A stretch of 8,675 nt of DNA from Desulfobacula sp. (lineage in GTDB: Bacteria; Desulfobacterota; Desulfobacteria; Desulfobacterales; Desulfobacteraceae), in contig JAGLNZ010000405.1 of assembly GCA_023139225.1 (NCBI GenBank), positions 1 through 8,675 of the forward strand, read 5' to 3'. Each line of letters opens with the position of its first letter. Within the stretch, counting starts at the first letter, position 1. Positions 1 through 6,293 of the stretch are shown here, one piece after another. The notes under the pieces are model-generated. The model worked only from the letters and a program-made list of their open reading frames with translations. It had not been told where the DNA came from and did no database searches. Position numbers and translations under genes: made by a program.

Positions 1-496
1 TTCTTGCATTATGTATAGCTTCGGAACAGACATTTGCAAAAACATTCAAGATATTTAAATCATCATTATCAAAGGACCGCCCATCTTTTCTGTCAATAAT
101 CTGAAGTACTCCGATAATATATGCATCAATCTTTAAAGGCGAACAGGCAATTGATTTTGTTTTAAAATCAATATTATCACTGATGGTTTTATACCATCGT
201 TTATCTTTGGTGACATCTTCCACAAGCAAGGGCTCACCGGTCTTTGCAACATAACCTGCAATTCCCTGCCCGATTTTCAGCTCATGTTTTTTAATTTCCT
301 GCTTTTTAGGACCGGTTGTCACTTCAAATCTAAGGGTTTCACCATCTTCATCAAGAAGTAAAAGAGAACTTGCCTTTGCCTGCATCATTCTTGTGGCCGT
401 GTCAACGATAAGACCGGGCAATTGTTCCCGATCCTGGACGCAAGAGACCCAGGAAGATATGTCATTTAAATATTGTAGCGGCGTACTCGAATACAT
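1..496 (-). CDS. GAF-domain sensory protein, C-terminus beyond the window edge
   Basis: An open frame of 165 codons starts at ATG 496-494 and runs off the left edge without a stop. An in-frame TAA at 517-515 fixes the upstream limit; TTG at 502-500 is a possible but less likely start, and no strong ribosome binding site is visible. Residues about 20-163 look like one complete GAF domain: a helical entry (LIVDTATRMMQAKASSLLLL), the core KIGQGIAGYVAKTGEPLLV, then SIACSPLKIDAYIIGVLQI and a closing helix NVFANVCSEAIHNAR. GAF domains bind small molecules such as cyclic nucleotides or act as dimerising sensor modules. There is no signal peptide, so it is cytosolic. The output domain (cyclase, kinase, GGDEF, sigma54 activator or none) lies outside the window. 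It is 104 bases downstream of the secretion operon on the same strand and may have its own promoter, so a functional link to the machine is unproven. Confidence 0.85.
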   Translation of the reverse strand, partial: MYSSTPLQYLNDISSWVSCVQDREQLPGLIVDTATRMMQAKASSLLLLDEDGETLRFEVTTGPKKQEIKKHELKIGQGIAGYVAKTGEPLLVEDVTKDKRWYKTISDNIDFKTKSIACSPLKIDAYIIGVLQIIDRKDGRSFDNDDLNILNVFANVCSEAIHNAR

Positions 497-600
497 AGGC
501 AATCTTTTACTGCATTAACCTTTACATTAAATTATTTGAATTAACCAAATTATATATGAAGTTGCATATAAAAGAAAGCAGGTTGTTCCAGGACAAAATT
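497..600 (-). other. Intergenic gap between the operon end and the GAF gene, with a weak promoter candidate
   Basis: This very AT-rich 104-base gap separates the last lipoprotein gene from the GAF gene. On the minus strand a perfect TATAAT lies at 554-549, about 50 bases before the GAF start, but the matching -35 position reads only TTTCTT or similar, so the promoter is a weak call. I see no convincing GC-rich hairpin followed by a T-run, so a clear intrinsic terminator for the operon is not visible. Read-through from the operon into the GAF gene is possible. Confidence 0.35.
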
Positions 601-1164
601 TTATGTGGATTTGATGGGAACCAGGCGAAAATAATCCAGGTACAAAACATATTTTTTAACGGGATGAGACATGAAAATCAGAAATCTGTAAATGTTTTTT
701 AGTTCAAGCGGCCTTTGTGTGCCCCCGGAAGTTATCAGGCTTTCAAATGGTATTTTCAAGGCATTGGAACCAGGCATTATACTAAAACTTTTATTATATC
801 TGTCGCTGTATTCTAAAGATTGTTTTTTATCATCAATTCTTAAAATTAATTTAACCGGCTCTGGTGCAGGATTATATACTTCAAAATAAAAAGCTTGGTA
901 ACCTCTCCAGTCATGATGCTTTAATGCAGGTGAAAGCCCGGGGTATGCGGAGGGAAACAGTTCAAGCTTCAAGGATTTTTTACCATGAACCGCATACATG
1001 TCTGAAAGGGAAAAAAGAGTGTGACATTTCCAGTGAAATCCATCAATCACTGATTCTGATTCAAAATCATAAAGTAAAAGTTCTTTTTGTTTTATCTTTT
1101 CACAGGCTGCAAGAAAAAATATACAGAAGAAAATAATAAAAATATTTTTACTTATATTGCCCAT
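601..1164 (-). CDS. Lipoprotein with a carbohydrate-binding-like beta-sandwich domain
   Basis: This 187-residue protein begins with a hydrophobic segment (residues 8-20) and a good lipobox LAAC with the acceptor Cys21. Glu22 follows, so by the E. coli Lol rule it would not be held at the inner membrane. The mature part (about 29-184) is a string of predicted beta strands: LLYDFES, HGKKSLKLEL, W86-RGYQAFYFEVYNP, VKLILRIDD, SFSIMPGSNALKIPFESL and YVLYLDYFRL. The order 'DFE... G..SLK... W..Y..L.F.VYNP... L.LRI.D' and the closing 'Y.D.FRL' recall galactose-binding-like sandwiches seen in CIA30-like or CBM-like domains. That fold is inferred from pattern only and no sugar is implied. It starts 3 bases after the phosphoesterase stop with no obvious ribosome binding site, so translation is probably coupled. 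It is the last gene of the operon. A role in anchoring or recognition at the cell surface is plausible but unproven. Confidence 0.8.
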   Translation of the reverse strand: MGNISKNIFIIFFCIFFLAACEKIKQKELLLYDFESESVIDGFHWKCHTLFSLSDMYAVHGKKSLKLELFPSAYPGLSPALKHHDWRGYQAFYFEVYNPAPEPVKLILRIDDKKQSLEYSDRYNKSFSIMPGSNALKIPFESLITSGGTQRPLELKNIYRFLIFMSHPVKKYVLYLDYFRLVPIKST

Positions 1165-1167
1165 ATG

Positions 1168-1980
1168 TTAGAACTGAATCACTGCTATTTCCGGGGGACA
1201 CAATAGCCTGAACCGGAAATGGCTTGTGCCGATCCCCCTTGTTACGTACATGGTTTTATTTCCTTTTTGAAATAACCCATAATTATATTTGAAATTTTTT
1301 TCATAACCAAAAAGTTTGAACAGCCATAAGGGAAGTTTTATCTGACCGCCATGGGTATCACCGGCAAACATGAAAACTTTATTTTTACTGGAAAATTTAG
1401 CAAAAGCCAATGGGCTGTGGCTTAACACCAGCAAAAGGCCGTTTTGATCAGTACTGTCAACCATAGCCTTATAATCATCAAGTTTATCATAGCCGTCATC
1501 TATGCCTGCGATTTTAATGACATGGTCGCCAATATTTAACTCTTGAAAAGAATTTCTTAACATAACGACATTATGCTGTTTTGTCATGTTACCGCTTCCC
1601 TTTTCATGGCAGAACAGGCAGGAATTCTTTGACTCGGAATAGTCATAATCTCCCATTACTGCAAAAACACCAAGTTTTGCTTTTAACCGGGATAAAAATG
1701 TTAATGCGGGTTTATTGTCGCCCTTCCACTTTATATAATCTCCCGTCAGAAATATAAGATCAGGATTGATCCGATCAATAATCTTTAATATATCAGTTTC
1801 AATTTTCCCAAACCTTGATAGATGCAAATCAGAAAGATGAACTATTTTTTTACCTTTTAAGGCATTGTCAGTAGAATCTGCACTTATCTTTATCTCACTG
1901 ATTTTAATTGAATTGGGCTCAATATATCTGCCATAAATCAATAAAGCTAAAAGGAGACTGATGATTATGAATTTGACCAT
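1168..1980 (-). CDS. Membrane-anchored calcineurin-like metallophosphoesterase (YkuE/YaeI type) with altered active site
   Basis: This is a 270-residue protein if it starts at ATG 1980; a TTG immediately upstream at 1983 would add one residue. Residues 3-17 form a single membrane anchor, so the catalytic domain probably faces the periplasm. The family motifs appear in order: SDLHL (D51, H53), TGD (D81), a position-3 motif reading GDYDY at 110-114 instead of GNH[D/E], LSHSP (H188), and GDTHGGQ at 207-213 instead of GHTHGGQ. In characterised members D51, H53, D81 and the last His (H210) hold metal 1; these are all present. The Asn and first His that hold metal 2 are Asp111 and Asp208 here, and the catalytic His is Tyr112. 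A CxxCH motif (CLFCH, 121-125) follows directly. The relatives hydrolyse phosphomono- or diesters, including lipid A precursors, but the substrate here cannot be named. The gene lies 8 bases after the coiled-coil gene and shows no clear ribosome binding site, which suggests coupled translation. Confidence 0.88.
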   Translation of the reverse strand: MVKFIIISLLLALLIYGRYIEPNSIKISEIKISADSTDNALKGKKIVHLSDLHLSRFGKIETDILKIIDRINPDLIFLTGDYIKWKGDNKPALTFLSRLKAKLGVFAVMGDYDYSESKNSCLFCHEKGSGNMTKQHNVVMLRNSFQELNIGDHVIKIAGIDDGYDKLDDYKAMVDSTDQNGLLLVLSHSPLAFAKFSSKNKVFMFAGDTHGGQIKLPLWLFKLFGYEKNFKYNYGLFQKGNKTMYVTRGIGTSHFRFRLLCPPEIAVIQF

Positions 1981-1988
1981 CAAAAGGT

Positions 1989-2300
1989 TTAGGAATCTTT
2001 ATTGTTTTTTTCAATCAAATCAATAATTTTTTTATTCTGTTCAATAAGTATATCAAACTTTTCAATCATAATATCAAACTTTTCATTAAGCAAATCGTTC
2101 TGCCCATTGAGTTGATCCAGCATTCTAATAGTATACTCGCCGCTAAGAGCCATCTGTTCAAAAAGATAATCAGAACGGACAGAACTGTTTTCCGTGGGAA
2201 CCAAAGAGTTATATTTTTCTGAAAAAGTGTCTGAAATATCAGAGGAGTGCACAAGAGATGACCAAGTAATGATGAAGATAAGAATCAATATTTTTTTCAT
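1989..2300 (-). CDS. Small exported protein with C-terminal heptad repeats, unknown function
   Basis: I do not recognise this 103-residue protein. It has a typical Sec signal peptide (KK at 2-3, hydrophobic stretch to about residue 17, likely cleavage near VHSS at 17-20). The mature part is short and acidic to neutral. Residues about 60-99 form a probable coiled coil with clear heptads: KFDIMIE (74-80), KFDILIE (81-87), QNKKIID, LIEKNNK. The first two heptads are nearly identical, and the matching DNA repeats with a 21-base period. There is no lipobox and no second membrane segment, so it is probably a soluble periplasmic or secreted oligomer. Its ATG overlaps the preceding pseudopilin stop as ATGA (2300-2297), and a strong AAGGAG lies about 8 bases upstream, so it should be well translated. 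Its place between pseudopilins and phosphoesterase suggests an accessory or substrate of the machine, which is inference. Confidence 0.78.
   Translation of the reverse strand: MKKILILIFIITWSSLVHSSDISDTFSEKYNSLVPTENSSVRSDYLFEQMALSGEYTIRMLDQLNGQNDLLNEKFDIMIEKFDILIEQNKKIIDLIEKNNKDS
2050..2085 (-). repeat. 21-bp period tandem repeat encoding duplicated heptads
   Basis: The 15-base string ATATCAAACTTTTCA occurs at 2050-2064 and again at 2071-2085 on the plus strand, exactly 21 bases apart. It lies within the small coiled-coil gene and encodes the consecutive heptads KFDIMIE and KFDILIE. The offset keeps the frame, so this looks like a recent heptad duplication. Confidence 0.8.
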
Positions 2301-2767
2301 GACGCTGTCTCCTTTTTGGGCTCATATACAAATTTCCATTCACTGTATTTTTTCTTGTTTTCAAAGGACTTATAAGCTTTTGGAAAACCGGCCTTTTTAA
2401 TGGGTTCATCCTGGGATCGGCTAAAGATACCTTTGACCCTTCCCTTTCCATCATATACGATTCCCCAGTCTCCATCCTCTGTCATTGGATCTTTAAATAA
2501 TTTTCTTAAATGACGTTTTAAACCTGGAAGGCGGTTGTCTTTTAAAAGAACCTTTAAGCTGCGCGGATATTGTCGTGATCCGCCCGGGGAATTTTGATAG
2601 TATGACTCTATGGCCTGAATGATTTGGCTGGTTCTGAAAAAAAGTTCCTTTTCCCGATCCCTTTTCATGATGGTACTCCACTGTTTTTGAACCACCATCA
2701 AAGATACGGATACAACAATGATTAACAGCAAAGCTGCCGGATAGGTAAATCCTTTGTCACCATTCAT
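2297..2767 (-). CDS. Atypical pseudopilin lacking Glu5
   Basis: This 156-residue protein has a short leader (MNGDKG) followed by FTYPAALLLIIVVSVSLMVV, matching a prepilin peptidase site G6/F7 and the hydrophobic N-terminal helix. Position 5 of the mature protein is Ala11 rather than the Glu normal in major pilins and most pseudopilins. The globular part keeps GspG-like features: a helix QIIQAIESYYQN, a YPRSLKVLL segment and KDPMTEDGDWG, which resembles the KDP[VF] block of the two pseudopilins upstream. The C-terminus differs from theirs, ending in a Lys-rich tail around YSEWKFVYEP. Members without Glu5 (GspK, for example) are usually tip or minor subunits, so this is probably a minor pseudopilin. 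It overlaps the previous gene by 11 bases (2757-2767), and its stop forms ATGA with the next start. The ribosome binding site is weak. Confidence 0.87.
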   Translation of the reverse strand: MNGDKGFTYPAALLLIIVVSVSLMVVQKQWSTIMKRDREKELFFRTSQIIQAIESYYQNSPGGSRQYPRSLKVLLKDNRLPGLKRHLRKLFKDPMTEDGDWGIVYDGKGRVKGIFSRSQDEPIKKAGFPKAYKSFENKKKYSEWKFVYEPKKETAS

Positions 2768-3131
2768 TATAGGGCATCCCGTAAAGACTTATCTTATCGC
2801 TGCCGCTGTGAATGTCATATATCCCTGAAAGCTCTTCACCTTCAGGTGCAATTAAAATCCATGTATCATTTGATCTGGTAAAAGGATCTTTGGGGACAGC
2901 CCTGATATAATTCTTTTGGGTTAGAACCTCCAGGGTATCAGGATAGTCGCCATGGTCTGCATAGTATTGATCCAAAACATCTCTTAAAACGAACAAAGAA
3001 TTTCTCAAGGATGCCTCTTTGGCACGAATAACAGATTTTTGAAAGCTTGGGGCTGCAATGGTTGCAAGTATACTGATAATTGCAATTACCGTCAGCATTT
3101 CTATGATTGTAAATCCCTTATTGTTCTTCAT
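2757..3131 (-). CDS. GspG-like pseudopilin
   Basis: This is a 124-residue protein if it starts at ATG 3131, which gives the expected short basic leader MKNNKG and cleavage before FTIIEMLTVIAIISILA. The frame is open upstream to an ATG at 3176, but that would lie inside the preceding gene and give an overlong leader. Glu5 is present. The rest follows the GspG plan: a long amphipathic helix (KEASLRNSLFVLRDVLDQYY), DYPDTLEVL, PKDPFT, a central W, then GIYDIHSGSD and a C-terminal Y-x-x-W. In GspG the acidic residues of this C-terminal loop bind calcium and stabilise the major pseudopilin. The ATG is one base after the preceding stop (TAA A ATG), with only a poor ribosome binding site, so translation is probably coupled. 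It is the most compact and canonical of the three and a good candidate for the major fibre subunit. Confidence 0.92.
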   Translation of the reverse strand: MKNNKGFTIIEMLTVIAIISILATIAAPSFQKSVIRAKEASLRNSLFVLRDVLDQYYADHGDYPDTLEVLTQKNYIRAVPKDPFTRSNDTWILIAPEGEELSGIYDIHSGSDKISLYGMPYNEW

Positions 3132-3132
3132 T

Positions 3133-3591
3133 TTACCAATCTTTGTAAAAGGTTCCGTCAAGGGCCTGTTTGTCACTTACGGAATATATATCATACACAT
3201 CCTGCCCACCCCATATAGTGCTGTCCGGATTATCGGCATAGGATCTTAACCCCCACTCACCATCTTCACTTACTGGATCTTTGGGGATTCTTCTTAAAAA
3301 TTTTTTCTTTTCACCCCGGGCCGATTGCAGGTCAACTCCTGTCACTAAAATCTCAAGTGTTTCAGGGTATCCGCTGGCTGCAGCACTTTTGGGTATTATC
3401 TTTTGATCAACCAGTTTTTTATACTGGTCCAGGGCGGTTCTGATAACCCGCAAATTATTTCTTAATTCCAGTTCCTTTGTTCTTTTGTATACCACCTGGG
3501 ATAAGGGCACTATACCCGTGGCAAGGATTGAAATAATGGCCAGCGTCGCCATCATTTCAATAAGCGTAAACCCGCAATTCTTATTTGTCAT
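3133..3591 (-). CDS. GspG/PulG-like pseudopilin
   Basis: This is a 152-residue protein starting at ATG 3591. An ATG at 3597 would add two residues, but the sequence GGACAGGG at 3608-3601 sits 9 bases from 3591 and only 3 from 3597, favouring the shorter form. Leader MTNKNCG precedes FTLIEMMATLAIISILA, a canonical class III site with Glu5. The body has a long helix (KELELRNNLRVIRTALDQYK), GYPETLEIL, FLRRIPKDPVSEDGEWGLRSY, and a C-terminal block WGGQDVYDIYSVSDKQALDG ending FYKDW. This closely matches the GspG/PulG pattern, including the calcium-loop region. An insertion around residues 59-71 (KKLVDQKIIPKSA) makes it longer than the next gene's product. It overlaps the secretin 3' end by 11 bases. 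It may be a second fibre subunit or a minor initiator; the sequence alone cannot decide. Confidence 0.92.
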   Translation of the reverse strand: MTNKNCGFTLIEMMATLAIISILATGIVPLSQVVYKRTKELELRNNLRVIRTALDQYKKLVDQKIIPKSAAASGYPETLEILVTGVDLQSARGEKKKFLRRIPKDPVSEDGEWGLRSYADNPDSTIWGGQDVYDIYSVSDKQALDGTFYKDW

Positions 3592-5719
3592 ACACATATG
3601 CCCTGTCCACTATATGTATATCTTTAGGAAATATTTTATTTTTTAACATGTCCAGACGTGTCTTTTCAGCTTCCTGATAGGAATCATACTGCCCGACAAA
3701 AATCCGGTAAAAGGTCCCTTTGTCTTTAATCTGTGCCGGTCTGATCCAGGATTTATATTCCATGGTTTCAAGCTCTTTGGATCTTTTTTGGGCATCAGTC
3801 TCATCTTTGGATGAATAGACTTGAATACTGAAATAATTATCAGTGGGGAGAAATTCATCTTCCGCAACCACCATAATATAATCTTCATCCGGGAAATCGT
3901 TAAAGTCAGTCTCTTTAATTATTTTTTCTTCTACAGGCTCTTTAAGAGAGACTTGTTTTTCATTGCCTGACCAGAACTCAGCAATATTTTGTTCAGGAAT
4001 ATCCTGAGTTCTTATAATAACAGGTGTAATGGTCATAAGAATATCGGTTTTAATCACTTCAGTATTTTCAGTTGAAAAAAGTCTTCCAAGCACAGGCATC
4101 TCACCAACCATTGGAATCTTCTGAATCGTCGTCCTGTCCTCATCCTCGATCAGCCCGCCGATAATAACACTGTCACCATCATTAATGGTTAAAACTGTAT
4201 TGGTTGTTCTTGTCTTAATGGAGTACTGGGGATCGGTCACAGTTCCGACATTACTGCCCAATGCACTGATTTCAATACCAAGTGAAAGTGTAACCTGTTC
4301 ATACATATTAATAACGGGTTCTACTACAAGTTTCACTCCCACATCCTGGTAGAGAAAATCATATGTTGTGGTTCCATCGGTCTGAACTTTACGGTTCGAC
4401 CTTAGAGGCACTTTTTCACCAATCAAAATAGATGCTTTTTCCGAACTGCTCACCCTGATCTGGGGTTTGGCAAGAATTCTTGTATCGCCATCTTTTTTAA
4501 GCAATTTTAATGTGGCTGTCGGCAAAGAAAGATACAATTCCTTGCTGGTAATTTTGCTGATATCATTAAGGGATGCCATACCGGCAAAACCAAAAGCAGT
4601 ATCATAATCTATTCCTGAACTTGTTTCACTAAGCCCGAAAGTAATAGTATCTGAGATGGAAAGCCCAAGGTCTTTCTCCTTTTTCCTGGAAACTTCCATG
4701 ATTTCAACATTCAATATAACTTCGGAAGGAGTTCTGTCATTTGCCGTAAGAATCCTTGCAGCCATTTCAACATTCTCTTTGGGCCCACGGACAGTTACGG
4801 CATTGAGCTTTTCATTGGCAATAATATTTTTAGTTCTCAAAATCTTTGTTAAAATAGCGACTGCATTCTTGGCTTTCAAATATGACAAATAAAACGTTTT
4901 GACATACAAATCATCATACTCCTTTGCCTTTGAAGGAGTGTCAGGATAGATCAGCATGGTCTTAGTATTAATCAATTTTGCTTTAAGAGAATTGGTTTTC
5001 AAAAGAACATCCAGAAACCTGTCAAACTTCACATCTGTCATAAAAAGAGTAACTTTGCTTTCCGTTATATCCTTGTCGAAAATAAAATTGATACCTGAAA
5101 GCTTGGATAAAATTTCAAACACATTCAATAAAGGTGTTTTCTTAAATTTCAGCGATATGGGGGTATTGGATCTTAAATCAAGCCTGTATTCAGGCAAATC
5201 CTCCGATCGGATTTTAAATTTATCAAGGGCATTCTTTGCTTCTTCATTTTCAGGGTCCAGCTTAATTGCCTTTTGAAATGATTTTCTGGCATTTTCAAAA
5301 TTACCGGTCTTTATCTGCTGATAACCCTTTTTTGTATAATAAAATGATTCCTTCATCATCTTGACTTTGTCAACCAGTTCAATGGCTCTGTGATTGCTGG
5401 AATAAAACGCAATACTGACTTGAAGCTCTTCTATGGCTTCCCTGAAATATTTTTTTAAAATAAGCTCCTGAGCCTTTCTCATATGCTGCATGGATGCCTT
5501 TTGTTTGACATCTTTAAGCCTGAGCTTTAAATCAAGATTAGCCGGTTGTTTTTGAAGGGCTTTATTATAATATTCGACAGCAGCATCAAAATCACTTTCT
5601 TGGACAAATTGTTCTGCTTTAATTCTATTGGCATCATTTGCAACACATCCTTGAAACAACACGATTGCCGAAACTATAGCAATAAATACTATATTTGTGA
5701 ACAAAGCCTTCTTATTCAT
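3581..5719 (-). CDS. Secretin with N-terminal TPR array and C-terminal SPOR domain
   Basis: This 712-residue outer-membrane channel protein shows four parts. Residues 1-25 are a signal peptide ending in FQGC, a slightly imperfect lipobox with Cys25. Residues about 33-166 are TPR-like helices, clearest at 129-162 (KKGYQQIKTGNFENARKSFQ...LDPENEEA). Residues about 187-260 resemble the N0/STN domain (LLNVFEILSKLSGINFIFD), and 272-330 an N1-type ring domain. Residues about 333-571 are the secretin core: VPLRSN, YQDVGVKLVVEPVI, DGDSVIIGGLI, IPMVGEMPVLGRLF and LMTITPVII. After an acidic linker (about 585-622), residues 627-708 match a SPOR fold (YFSIQVYSSKDETDAQKRS...YRIFVGQYDSYQEAEK), a domain known to bind denuded peptidoglycan. 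There is no AMIN domain as in many PilQ proteins. The TPR part may replace a separate pilotin or MshN-like protein. The start has a GAGGGAG site about 7 bases upstream and overlaps the previous gene by 8 bases. Confidence 0.95.
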   Translation of the reverse strand: MNKKALFTNIVFIAIVSAIVLFQGCVANDANRIKAEQFVQESDFDAAVEYYNKALQKQPANLDLKLRLKDVKQKASMQHMRKAQELILKKYFREAIEELQVSIAFYSSNHRAIELVDKVKMMKESFYYTKKGYQQIKTGNFENARKSFQKAIKLDPENEEAKNALDKFKIRSEDLPEYRLDLRSNTPISLKFKKTPLLNVFEILSKLSGINFIFDKDITESKVTLFMTDVKFDRFLDVLLKTNSLKAKLINTKTMLIYPDTPSKAKEYDDLYVKTFYLSYLKAKNAVAILTKILRTKNIIANEKLNAVTVRGPKENVEMAARILTANDRTPSEVILNVEIMEVSRKKEKDLGLSISDTITFGLSETSSGIDYDTAFGFAGMASLNDISKITSKELYLSLPTATLKLLKKDGDTRILAKPQIRVSSSEKASILIGEKVPLRSNRKVQTDGTTTYDFLYQDVGVKLVVEPVINMYEQVTLSLGIEISALGSNVGTVTDPQYSIKTRTTNTVLTINDGDSVIIGGLIEDEDRTTIQKIPMVGEMPVLGRLFSTENTEVIKTDILMTITPVIIRTQDIPEQNIAEFWSGNEKQVSLKEPVEEKIIKETDFNDFPDEDYIMVVAEDEFLPTDNYFSIQVYSSKDETDAQKRSKELETMEYKSWIRPAQIKDKGTFYRIFVGQYDSYQEAEKTRLDMLKNKIFPKDIHIVDRAYVYDK

Positions 5720-6293
5720 TATTGAACTCCCTCATATCGAGATGTATTGTTTCATTCAGCTCCAGCGCCTTGATCCTTATATAATTATCCTGAATATCAT
5801 CTATTAAATATTTTCCGTCAAGACGGTCACCTGTTCTTGCAACAAGCACCAGTTTGTTTTTTGCTAAAAACACAGCCTTTGTATCTTTACTTTTATAAGT
5901 ACCGTAAAGCTTATAGGAAGCAATATATTCCCTGGCCTCCAATACAGGATCTTTTTTAACCACATCAATCGTTTTTTGACCTTGAATCTCTTTTTTAACC
6001 GGCACTTTAATACCCACTTTCTGAACAGGCCGGTATCTGGAAAATAGATCCTTATACACCTTTCCTGAAATTTTGGGTTTATTTAAAAATTTTGAAACAA
6101 GTATTTGTGATTCAGTCTGCCGGCTTTCCTCAATCGTATGTTTAACACTGCTTATTTTACTTTTTTTATTTCCCGTAAAGGTAAGTTGATCCGTCCTTTG
6201 CTGCACAAACGGATTTAGCACACGATATATAATCGCAATAATCAGCATTATAAAAACAATGATAAATATAATATATTTTTTATTTAGTTTCAT
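5712..6293 (-). CDS. PilP/GspC-like inner-membrane linker protein
   Basis: This 193-residue protein has a short basic N-terminus, one membrane helix (about 7-23), a polar basic linker (about 30-120), and a compact C-terminal domain at 125-187. That domain (YKLYGTYKSKDTKAVFLA, KLVLVARTGDRLDGKYLIDDI, YIRIKALELNETIHLDM) follows the beta-sandwich pattern of the PilP and GspC homology region, with the G-T, A-x-L and GD-x-x-x-G positions recognisable. In both families this domain contacts the N0 domain of the secretin and ties the inner-membrane assembly to the channel. Classical PilP is a lipoprotein; this one lacks a lipobox and is anchored by a helix as in GspC or MshK-type proteins. It lies immediately before the secretin (8-base overlap) and after the pilO-like gene (ATGA overlap), exactly where pilP would be. 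The family call rests on pattern plus order. Confidence 0.82.
   Translation of the reverse strand: MKLNKKYIIFIIVFIMLIIAIIYRVLNPFVQQRTDQLTFTGNKKSKISSVKHTIEESRQTESQILVSKFLNKPKISGKVYKDLFSRYRPVQKVGIKVPVKKEIQGQKTIDVVKKDPVLEAREYIASYKLYGTYKSKDTKAVFLAKNKLVLVARTGDRLDGKYLIDDIQDNYIRIKALELNETIHLDMREFNNE

Noticed and set aside
864..1136. Plus-strand open frame of 90 codons
   Set aside because: It lies antisense within the lipoprotein gene, has no recognisable domain and no ribosome binding site, and the opposite strand has a clear signal peptide and fold pattern. The same reasoning removes the other plus-strand frames at 692-889, 2194-2400, 3058-3249, 4656-4892, 4956-5276, 6459-6677, 6644-6859, 7128-7388 and 7920-8159.
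2239..2475. Minus-strand frame of 78 codons inside the third pseudopilin, and similar ones at 2066-2254, 2493-2681 and 3643-3888
   Set aside because: They are alternative frames within well-supported genes and show no domain or motif.
3132..3176. ATG at 3176 as start of the second pseudopilin
   Set aside because: It would give a 21-residue leader overlapping the preceding gene by 44 bases, while ATG 3131 gives the normal 6-residue leader right after the previous stop.
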